Source: Planctomycetota bacterium
Lineage (GTDB): Bacteria > Planctomycetota > UBA1135 > UBA2386
Direction: 5' to 3'
Assembly: GCA_029936315.1 (NCBI GenBank)
Contig: JAPYTD010000045.1
Span: forward strand, 1-36,544
DNA: 36,544 nt
Positions 1-7,121 of this stretch are shown here, in pieces. The notes under the pieces are model-generated. The model did no database searches. It was not told where the DNA came from and worked only from the letters and a program-made list of their open reading frames with translations. The translations under genes and the position numbers were made by a program. The number at the start of each line of letters is the position of its first letter. Position 1 is the first letter of the stretch.

Positions 1-1564
1 GCTTGAAGCCGTCGCGCTTCTTGAACTTGTCGACGTCCTTGAAGACCTCCTGCGCCTTGTGGTAGCCGAAGAACTCGCGGAAGAACTGCAGGATGCGCGG
101 ATTGGGCGTCTTGAGGTAGGTGCGGTTGTGATTGGTGAGCCAACTGTGTTGCTTGACGTCGAGGAGCTTTCGAACCACGCGCTCGACGTCGGACCGCGTC
201 GCGAGCTTGCCGGCCTTCATCTCCATGACCAGCGTGCCGTGCCGTGAGGCCCAGGCCGGCCGCGGCGTGCTCATCGTCTTCTTGATTGGCGGCTCGCTGT
301 TTTTGGTGTAGACGTCGACCGTGTCGAACTCGTCCACGCCGAAGGCCGGCTTGTTGTGGAAGGCGTAGTGGATCGCGTAGGTCAGTTCCTGGGGCGACAG
401 GAAGCGACGGCCGTGGGCGTCCGCCTCACCGAGACCCAACTCCATCCGATAGACGAACTCGGGCGACAGGGTGATGAAGATCAACACCGACTGCAGCGCC
501 ATCCGGTGGCCCAGGGCGTCGTTCTTCAGGAACACCTTGCGCCAGTGGCGCTCGTACTCCTCGGCGCGGGGCGCGCGCCGCAGGAACAGCGCGAAGGCCA
601 CGTCCAGCGCCTCGTCGAAGACCTCGCGCGAGACCGGCCCCTGCGTGTTCATGATCGTCTGGAAGACCGCCGGGACGCGACCGCGGTACTCGTTGGCCGA
701 CGTCGTCACGCCGCCGACGAACATCGCCTCGTTGTTGCCGGTGCGGCTGCCCTTGTTCTTCACCTGGGTGACGACCCGCACCTTCTGACCGACGGTCAGG
801 ATCTCGGCCATCGTCTCCGCGTTGACCAGGAGCGCCTCCAGGGAGGATTGGTCGGCAAGGATCGACGCGTAGTCGGTGAAGCCCGAGGCGTGGTGCACGA
901 TCTCGAAGAACGGGTTGGCGTACTTCGCGTCGGAAAAGTAACGGTGCGCCAGGAGCTTGCCCTTGTGTGGACCGCGCTCGATCCGGTGGCTTCCGGTGCC
1001 GCCGATCTTGACGCTGTACCAGGGGGCTCGCCCGTAGGCGTTCGCCCAGACCGCGTCGTAGATGATCGGTCGTTGCCGCCACAGCCGCGCGGACGTGTAG
1101 GGCATGTCCTCGACGCTGCCGTCGAACAGGAGCCCGTGGTCGACGAAGTTGCCGAACTGGGGGAGTATCGACTTCTCCGCAAAGCCGAACCCGCGGTTGG
1201 CTCGCGTCAGTTCAGCTTCGACCCGCCGCAGGAAATCGGCCCTCTCCCTGGCGCCCGGCTGCGGCCGGTTCTTGGGGGGTGGCATCTCGCGAAACTGAAG
1301 CTGCGCGAAGATGTCGTTCCACTGCCGGGCCGTCTTGTCGTCGGACATGTCGTGCCCGATGTTGTCGAGGCGCATGTCGCCCTTCTGCCGCTTGGCGCCG
1401 TGACACTTCGTGCAGTACTGGCTGACGAAGCGGGTGGCCGTAGCCTTGAAGGAACTCGCTTTCGGTTGCGCCTCTTGACCGACCACCGGAGCCGTGAACC
1501 CGCTGGTGCTCGCGAGCAGCAGCACCGAGATCGCGGCCGTTTTCCAGGGCGAATCGCTACGCAT
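1..1564 (-). CDS. DUF1592-type planctomycete haem protein, C-terminus outside window
   Basis: The reading frame is open from an ATG at 1564 to the left edge, about 521 codons, so the C-terminal part is missing. An in-frame ATG at 1573 is an alternative start; no clear ribosome binding site decides between them. The N-terminus has a hydrophobic signal segment (residues about 8-28). It is followed by a single c-type haem motif, C51-T-K-C54-H55, and a REMPPP stretch near residue 92 whose Met may be the sixth haem ligand. Further on come segments typical of the DUF1587/DUF1592/DUF1588 proteins of Planctomycetes: an SPEFVYRMELG-like stretch, LSPQELTYA, and FFREFFGYHKA near the left edge. Members are exported, often multi-domain, and of unknown biochemical role; electron transfer is inferred only from the haem motif. 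Family assignment is fairly sure, function is not. Confidence 0.85.
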   Translation of the reverse strand, partial: MRSDSPWKTAAISVLLLASTSGFTAPVVGQEAQPKASSFKATATRFVSQYCTKCHGAKRQKGDMRLDNIGHDMSDDKTARQWNDIFAQLQFREMPPPKNRPQPGARERADFLRRVEAELTRANRGFGFAEKSILPQFGNFVDHGLLFDGSVEDMPYTSARLWRQRPIIYDAVWANAYGRAPWYSVKIGGTGSHRIERGPHKGKLLAHRYFSDAKYANPFFEIVHHASGFTDYASILADQSSLEALLVNAETMAEILTVGQKVRVVTQVKNKGSRTGNNEAMFVGGVTTSANEYRGRVPAVFQTIMNTQGPVSREVFDEALDVAFALFLRRAPRAEEYERHWRKVFLKNDALGHRMALQSVLIFITLSPEFVYRMELGLGEADAHGRRFLSPQELTYAIHYAFHNKPAFGVDEFDTVDVYTKNSEPPIKKTMSTPRPAWASRHGTLVMEMKAGKLATRSDVERVVRKLLDVKQHSWLTNHNRTYLKTPNPRILQFFREFFGYHKAQEVFKDVDKFKKRDGFK

Positions 1565-1715
1565 ACCGATCATGCGCCGATCATGGGTGCGAACTCCGGC
1601 CAGCGCAATCCGCGTCGAGCATTGAGATCGAATGACTCCGCAGGCTGGCGGCTACTTGCGCATCCGTGGCGAGCTCAAGAATACCAACCGGGTTGTCACG
1701 TTTGTGTGCGTGCTG

Positions 1716-3665
1716 CTACTGGCCCAAGAACTCGAAGCTCGCCAGCAACTTCTCGTAATCGGGCAGGTGTCGATCGTGGATGGCTTCGCGAGAGAACATC
1801 GTCAGTAGATAGCCGTGCCCGCCATGCGCCCACACCGTCTCGCTATGACCGTTCTTCATTGGGCGTTCGGTCTTGGTCATTCCGCCAAAGCGCGTGGCAT
1901 GACCAGCGGCGTCCCAAATCTTCCAAGCTTCGTTCTTGGTCGTTTCGAATTTGTTGTAGTTGCCTTTCCACATCTTCAGCCGATTCTCGAGGATGAGTTT
2001 TCCCGGTGTGCCTACCGGAAGGGGAAAGGCGACGAAGTGGATCATGACGCCATCGGCTGCCTTTGGTTTGAACTGCACGGTCACGATAGCCCCCTCGGAC
2101 TGGTCGACCAGGGTCCAGTCTTTGTCTGGGGCTTTGATGCGACAAGCCCGGTCGATGCTGGTGTAGACCCCGTCCGCAATACCGGTCTTGTACTTTCCTT
2201 CCAACCCGGTTGGTGTCAGCTCGAAGCTCTCGATCGACAGCGTGAGACTCCGCGTCAACTTCCAGCGAACAGTTTGCGTGCCCATCACCGTGTCGCTGTG
2301 CACGAACTTGAGTAGTGCGAATGAGCTATCAACTTCGTTGACCGTTGCATCCACCGTGATCCAGCGACCGACATAGGCTTCATTCCACATGTGTCCCATC
2401 CACCTGCCCGCGACCATGCGTTCACCCAGCGCTAGCCTTGTCGGAATGCCTACCGACCGCGCCATTGACGCGAAGAGCGTGGAATACTCCGTGCACTTTC
2501 CGCTCTTGCATGCGAGCACTTCGGGCCCGGTGAGGGTTCGCGCGCTGAGTTCGCCTTCGATGTAGCCATTCACCCACTTGGAAAGTGCGCGCACGGCACG
2601 CTCGGCGTTCTTCTCACCCTTGATCGCGGCGATCGCCGCCGCCTGGATCTTGGGGTGCTTCGGCTTGACGAACGCAGTTGCCGCCAGGTAGGGCGTGAGC
2701 AGCTTGTCGTCTATCGGTATGACCCTCTTGCTGGCAGCCTCAGCAGGCATACCGATCGTCAAGATGACAGTATTGGTTCCATCCTTCTGTGAACTCTTGG
2801 TGATGCGCTGTCTGGCGTCTTCGAGCCTTAGCTCGTCGAGCGGGATGTCCTTCCACGTCATGCGCACCTCGAGTTTGCGCAGACGATTCGGCGCGACAAT
2901 AGGCTTGTCGAGGTTGAAGGTGAGGAGTTCCCGGCCGTCCATCTTGCGATAGACGATCTTCTTGGCTTGCTCTTCGGAACATCGCCGCATGAGGAGGTCT
3001 GGAAACTGGGTGGCCACCGACTCGAGAACGCCGTGTGCGTCGAACTGGAAGGTGCGTACTCCGAGTTCGCTGCCGGTGTCGACTCGCCACTTCGCAGTTG
3101 CGGTACCGGTACTCTCTTGGCGAGTAGCAGTAGCGCCGGCCGCACTTAGACCCTCTCCGCTGATCTCACGGAACTTCGCAGTCTTGATCGACGGCGCCAG
3201 ACCAGCTAGCCGATCCTCGAGACAATGGCTGAAGACCAAGTTGGCGTTCTTGCCCCAGGGGATGCGTTCTTCTCGTGGCTCTCCAGCACGATGGATGTTC
3301 AACAGGAGTTCGTCGCCCGACATCTTGCCGCTCACCTGAGACTTCCCGGTCAGATCACTGGAATCAATCTGTATGGATACGGGCTGCAGTGTCGGCGTCA
3401 CGACATACACGGCGTGGGCCTGAATCCTCTGCTTCTGGGCGCCAAACATGTCGAGTAGATAGATGGTATCGATCGCATAGCGGTAGTTGCCATCGGCTTG
3501 CTTGACGACGATCACGTGTTGGTTCCCGCAGCGCACGTTACCTTGGATGTATTCGTACCAGACGTCGCGAGGCTTGGGGGCATTCTGCGCGCGCGCGCTG
3601 CTTGTGCCAATGGCTACGAAAGACAAGAGGCTTGCCAGAAAGACGAGGCGTTGCAGTGGGGCCAT
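1716..3665 (-). CDS. exported transglutaminase-like (papain-fold) protein
   Basis: This is a 649-residue protein with an N-terminal signal peptide (residues 1-26, ending ARAQ). The middle contains a transglutaminase-like core. The Cys is C391 in GKCTEYSTLFASMARSVGIP, the His is H425 in GHMWNEAYVG and the Asp is D439 in WITVDAT, in the order and spacing expected for the Cys-His-Asp triad. Residues 30-330 and 460-649 match nothing I recognise; they read as beta-rich exported domains. The fold suggests a cell-envelope or extracellular cysteine peptidase or protein cross-linking enzyme; the substrate cannot be told. It lies alone on the minus strand, about 140 bp from the DUF1592-like gene and divergent from the exported protein that starts at 3989, so a shared operon is not evident. 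Confidence 0.87.
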   Translation of the reverse strand: MAPLQRLVFLASLLSFVAIGTSSARAQNAPKPRDVWYEYIQGNVRCGNQHVIVVKQADGNYRYAIDTIYLLDMFGAQKQRIQAHAVYVVTPTLQPVSIQIDSSDLTGKSQVSGKMSGDELLLNIHRAGEPREERIPWGKNANLVFSHCLEDRLAGLAPSIKTAKFREISGEGLSAAGATATRQESTGTATAKWRVDTGSELGVRTFQFDAHGVLESVATQFPDLLMRRCSEEQAKKIVYRKMDGRELLTFNLDKPIVAPNRLRKLEVRMTWKDIPLDELRLEDARQRITKSSQKDGTNTVILTIGMPAEAASKRVIPIDDKLLTPYLAATAFVKPKHPKIQAAAIAAIKGEKNAERAVRALSKWVNGYIEGELSARTLTGPEVLACKSGKCTEYSTLFASMARSVGIPTRLALGERMVAGRWMGHMWNEAYVGRWITVDATVNEVDSSFALLKFVHSDTVMGTQTVRWKLTRSLTLSIESFELTPTGLEGKYKTGIADGVYTSIDRACRIKAPDKDWTLVDQSEGAIVTVQFKPKAADGVMIHFVAFPLPVGTPGKLILENRLKMWKGNYNKFETTKNEAWKIWDAAGHATRFGGMTKTERPMKNGHSETVWAHGGHGYLLTMFSREAIHDRHLPDYEKLLASFEFLGQ

Positions 3666-3988
3666 GTGTTTCTCACGGCGCTGGCCGTGCTCCAGATGCA
3701 GGTAGTCAATGGACCGTAGCCCGAACTTGGAAGACTATCCAGGGCAGCAGAGGCTGTGCGGTGAAACCCAGGTGAACCAAAATCCACCCAGACAGCACGC
3801 CGAACTCTCCGTTCGGTGCTGCCGCAGGTGTTCGCCGCCGGAGCAGGACCTGCAGTCCCTTTCATGACCAGGTCGACATGAAACCGCGTGCCATCCGCGC
3901 AAGACACGGAAGTAACATTCCAGAATCTCACTTCGGGGGTGAGGTAACCAAGCGTCTTGGCAAAGAGGTACGGGTCGATCTTCGCGCT

Positions 3989-5035
3989 ATGCTCCTGACC
4001 ATGAGCGCAATTCTCCGCTTGCGATCGGCAGTGGTCCTGTGCTGTTTCCTTTCGCAGCAACTGTTGGCTTCGTCGATTTGCTTGCCGCAGGATTCACGGC
4101 CTGACGTGCGCGCGCGGTTGGTTGCGGCGCGAGGCTGGTCGTGGCAGGGTGATCCTATCCGTTGTGCCCTCGAGGTGCTGAACCGAGGTGCGGACGTTCA
4201 GGTGCGTAGTAAGTACTCCTCCAAGCGAAGCACCTTGTTTCCGTTCGAGGTCGAATACGAGCACGACGAAGGTTGGCAACCCGTTCGACCGACCAAGAAG
4301 AGGCGCTCCTCGCACCCCGCCCGCTACATCACGTCGCCAACGGGCTGGCCGGTCAAGGGCAACTTCGCGTTCGAGGTCGAACTGTGGGATCTCGACGCGG
4401 TGTCGCGACCCGGCCGGATACGACTGCGCTTCGCGGTCGAAGTGAAGGACCGGGCCAAGGAGGGCGCCGCGTGGACCGAACTACAAACCCCTTGGCTCAC
4501 GATCGAGATTCGCGATCACCCCGCCAACGCGGCGTGCTTGTTGGCGGAGGGCACGGCTGCGCTGCAGGCACAGTATGACGCGCTGTCCGCCACGCTGAAC
4601 TCCACGATGCAGACGGCAAGAAACACAGGTCCGGTCAACTTTGGGCCAGCAGGGCCGAGTAGCGTTTCTGCGCGATGGCGTCGATGCTCTCTCGCGGTCG
4701 AGCGGCTGCTCGCCGACAAGCAGATCTCGAAGCACCTGCGTTCGCGCGCGCGACTGGCTTTCGCCTACGAATCCGTAGAACAAGCGGTGCATGCGCAAGA
4801 TGACGACCAGCTCCTGAAGTTCCTGCAAACGGCCAGGGAACACCTCGCGGCGATCGAGTTCGATGCGCAGCCCGCCTCGGGTGGACTCGAGCCGCTACGT
4901 CGCATGCTCGTCGCCTACGTGGCCGGGCGTTTGCATCAGGAGGATCGCCAGCTCGCACACGCGCAGATCTGTGAGCGGTTCCCGTTCTTCGGGCTGATGT
5001 GGCGGTACGAACTGCGCCAACTGTTGCTCCAGTAG
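3989..5035 (+). CDS. exported protein of unknown function
   Basis: The frame is open from 3878, but I prefer the ATG at 3989 (or 4001). Translation from there begins directly with a signal peptide: MSAILRLRSAVV, then a hydrophobic stretch ending near LLASS. The 348-residue product has an N-terminal half that reads as an immunoglobulin-like or beta-sandwich domain (segments such as GDPIRCALEVLNRG and RIRLRFAVEVKD). The C-terminal half is alpha-helical, with many Ala, Leu and Arg (SRARLAFAYESVEQAVHAQD). No catalytic motif is visible and I do not recognise the family. It is divergent from the transglutaminase-like gene upstream. There is no obvious terminator after the stop codon. Confidence 0.72.
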   Translation: MLLTMSAILRLRSAVVLCCFLSQQLLASSICLPQDSRPDVRARLVAARGWSWQGDPIRCALEVLNRGADVQVRSKYSSKRSTLFPFEVEYEHDEGWQPVRPTKKRRSSHPARYITSPTGWPVKGNFAFEVELWDLDAVSRPGRIRLRFAVEVKDRAKEGAAWTELQTPWLTIEIRDHPANAACLLAEGTAALQAQYDALSATLNSTMQTARNTGPVNFGPAGPSSVSARWRRCSLAVERLLADKQISKHLRSRARLAFAYESVEQAVHAQDDDQLLKFLQTAREHLAAIEFDAQPASGGLEPLRRMLVAYVAGRLHQEDRQLAHAQICERFPFFGLMWRYELRQLLLQ

Positions 5036-5316
5036 ACAGGGGGCGTCTTGCTGATATCAGATCATGTTGCTCGCGGTCGGGCGGCGGGCACACGCTGATA
5101 CTGACCATTCACGGTGGCTGTTCTCGACCATGCTCGTGCGGAGGGGCAGCGCTGCGCGACGCAGGCCCCGGGGGCCGACGCCAGGACCGCCGTTGGCCGT
5201 GCCTGCAGATTCCGCAGGGGAACAGCAAAAAAACCGCACCTTGGACCTTGGGCCCGCGGCCTGTGCTGCGCTGAGAAGGGTGTCACAGGACCACTCCTTT
5301 CCAAGAGCAAGATACC
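5036..5316. other. intergenic region without recognised gene
   Basis: These 281 bp separate two same-strand genes. Short overlapping frames exist on both strands but none has a recognisable protein or ribosome binding site. The region probably carries the promoter of the RTX-calpain gene, but no -10/-35 pair stands out. A run of seven A lies at about 5226-5232. The start codon of the next gene is preceded only by a weak purine stretch (AAGAGCAAGA). Confidence 0.4.
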
Positions 5317-6993
5317 ATGTTCCCAATCACGCAGAATCCGTTCTCCCGCCCGCTCAACGCCGCCCTGATCGTCGCCGCCCTCTGCGCGGCACCCCGGGCC
5401 CAGTGGGGCGGTTTCTCCAACGTGGTCCTCGCGGCCGCATACGTCAGCGGTGACGCCCTGGTCGTCCAGGGCACCAACTACAACGACTTCATCGAGGTCT
5501 CGTTGACCTGGCGCTCGAACTACGTCAGGGTCCGTCGCGGCAGCCAGTACTACTATTTCCCGGCGGCGAACGTCTCGAGCCTGCGCATCTACGGCCACGA
5601 CGGCCACGACACGATCCGCAACCTCACCAACCTGCCCAGTGAGATCCGCGGCGGGGAAGGCCGCGACGACATCCAGGGCGGCGGCGGCGCCGACGTCATC
5701 CATGGCGACGCCGGCGACGACTGCATCGCGGCCGGCAACGGCAACGACACGGTCTTCGGCGGCGCTGGCAACGACTCGCTGCTGGGCCAGGCGGGCCAGG
5801 ATCTGCTCGTCACCATTGGCGGTGGCGAGGACTACGCCTGCGGCGGCAGCCAGTGGGACTACTTCTGGGTCGACACCCAGGACACGACCGACGCCAACAG
5901 CAACGAGATCAACCTCAACTACCTGCACACGGTGTCGGCGTTCGAACCGCTGCGCACGCGCTTCGACCTCACCGGCTGGGGCGAATATTACCAGACGCAG
6001 ACGCCGAGCCTCGAGCCGCTCGGGCAGGATCTGCTCGACCCGGTGCCGCAGAATCTCTCGATGAACTGGTCGGGGCTGTCGACCTTCTGGGACAACCTGG
6101 CCTCCTTCAACTATGTCAGCATCCCCGAGGGCGACCCATTGGGTTCCATGCGGCAGGATAACTTCGCGCACTACGACCTGTTCGACGCCGGCGGCCCAGT
6201 CGGCTCGGACGTCCAGCAGAACGGGATCGGCAACTGCTACTTCGTGGGCCCGCTCAGCGCCATCGGCCACCACCAGCCGGAGGTCATCCGCAACATGATC
6301 GCCCCGCTCGGCGACGGCACCTACGTCGTGCGCTTCTACCGGGGAGGCCAACCACGCTACCTGCGCATCGACGCGGACCTGTGGACGACCGCGCCGATGA
6401 TGACGCGGTTCGCGAGGCCCGGCAACAGCACCAACATCTGGGCGCCGCTGATCGAGAAGGCCTACGTGTTCTTCCGCAACAACGAGGGGGTCTACTCAAG
6501 GACCCATGGAGGCTATAGCGCGAAGATCGAGCACCACGCGCAGACGCTCGGCGCCGAGTTGATTGGTGGTCAGCTTCCCGAGAGCTGGCAAATGCCTGGC
6601 TCGAGCAACGGAGCTCCCTCCCCTACCCCCTCCAAGGAGGCGATCTACAATTGGGACCAGGCGGGCCGGCCGTGGAACTGGAACGTCATTCTACTGATCT
6701 ACCAGGCGCGTGACTTCATGGAGAAGGTCGACCACATGACGCAGCTCGGCCGCTCGCTCTACACTGGCTTCAATTCGAAGCTCGGCTCCCTGAGCGACCA
6801 GCACCCGATCCGCCTCGACGGCTACCGTCGCGGAGCGCACATCATCCCGATCCTCGGCGTGGAGCGTGACGCTTACGGAACGCCGACCGCGGTGCTGCTG
6901 CGGGACCAGAACAACCCCAACACCGTGATCAAGCTCTCCGATCCAGCTCGGATCTCCTACCTGATCGGCCGGTGCTCGGTGATGAAGTTCTGA
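5317..6993 (+). CDS. secreted calpain-family (C2) cysteine protease with RTX repeats
   Basis: This 558-residue protein has two recognisable parts. After a signal peptide (residues 1-29, ending APRAQ), residues about 90-165 carry nonapeptide repeats of the hemolysin/RTX type (GGEGRDDIQ, GGGGADVIH, GDAGDDCIA, GNGNDTVFG, GAGNDSLLG), which bind calcium in a parallel beta-roll. Residues about 285-555 match the calpain protease core. The nucleophile is C307 in QNGIGNCYFVGPLSAIG, WAPLIEKAYVFF (375-386) is the conserved segment after it, H508 lies in GAHIIPILGV, and N532 or N533 is the likely catalytic Asn. Calcium-dependent, extracellular proteolysis is the natural inference. The gene stands alone on the plus strand, with a palindrome right after its stop codon. 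An RTX roll fused to a calpain core is an unusual arrangement. Confidence 0.88.
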   Translation: MFPITQNPFSRPLNAALIVAALCAAPRAQWGGFSNVVLAAAYVSGDALVVQGTNYNDFIEVSLTWRSNYVRVRRGSQYYYFPAANVSSLRIYGHDGHDTIRNLTNLPSEIRGGEGRDDIQGGGGADVIHGDAGDDCIAAGNGNDTVFGGAGNDSLLGQAGQDLLVTIGGGEDYACGGSQWDYFWVDTQDTTDANSNEINLNYLHTVSAFEPLRTRFDLTGWGEYYQTQTPSLEPLGQDLLDPVPQNLSMNWSGLSTFWDNLASFNYVSIPEGDPLGSMRQDNFAHYDLFDAGGPVGSDVQQNGIGNCYFVGPLSAIGHHQPEVIRNMIAPLGDGTYVVRFYRGGQPRYLRIDADLWTTAPMMTRFARPGNSTNIWAPLIEKAYVFFRNNEGVYSRTHGGYSAKIEHHAQTLGAELIGGQLPESWQMPGSSNGAPSPTPSKEAIYNWDQAGRPWNWNVILLIYQARDFMEKVDHMTQLGRSLYTGFNSKLGSLSDQHPIRLDGYRRGAHIIPILGVERDAYGTPTAVLLRDQNNPNTVIKLSDPARISYLIGRCSVMKF

Positions 6994-7003
6994 CCGACGC
7001 TCG

Positions 7004-7030
7004 CCGACGGTTGCACGGTGCAACCGTCGG
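7004..7030. terminator. 13-bp perfect palindrome between convergent genes
   Basis: Eleven bases after the stop codon of the RTX-calpain gene, CCGACGGTTGCAC is followed by one base and then its exact reverse complement. The transcript can form a stable hairpin in either direction, which suits the convergent genes ending at 6993 and 7122. No T-run follows on either side, so it would be a non-canonical terminator or an mRNA-stabilising hairpin. The palindrome is certain; the role is inferred. Confidence 0.7.
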
Positions 7031-7121
7031 GCATGGAGCAGCGCGCCGGGCTGACTGGATCGAGGAACACGGTCGGCTGCGCAGGATCGACGCGACAAGA
7101 GTCGGCCGCGCGACGCGTTGC

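Noticed and set aside
356..1996. Long plus-strand open frame (546 codons)
   Set aside because: It is antisense to the DUF1592-like gene, which has a signal peptide, a haem motif and family-specific stretches. Its own translation is Arg/Val/Leu/Gly-rich without domains, as usual for the antisense of GC-rich genes.
3614..4060. Minus-strand frame with a protein-like part (PYLFAKTLGYLTPEVRFWNV)
   Set aside because: The stretch at about 3815-3990 reads well but has no family I recognise, and the rest of the frame is not protein-like. It may be a gene remnant; evidence is too weak to list.
5062..6351. Long minus-strand open frame (429 codons)
   Set aside because: It is antisense to the RTX-calpain gene and has a low-complexity Val/Ala/Asp/Gly composition created by the codons of the RTX repeats.
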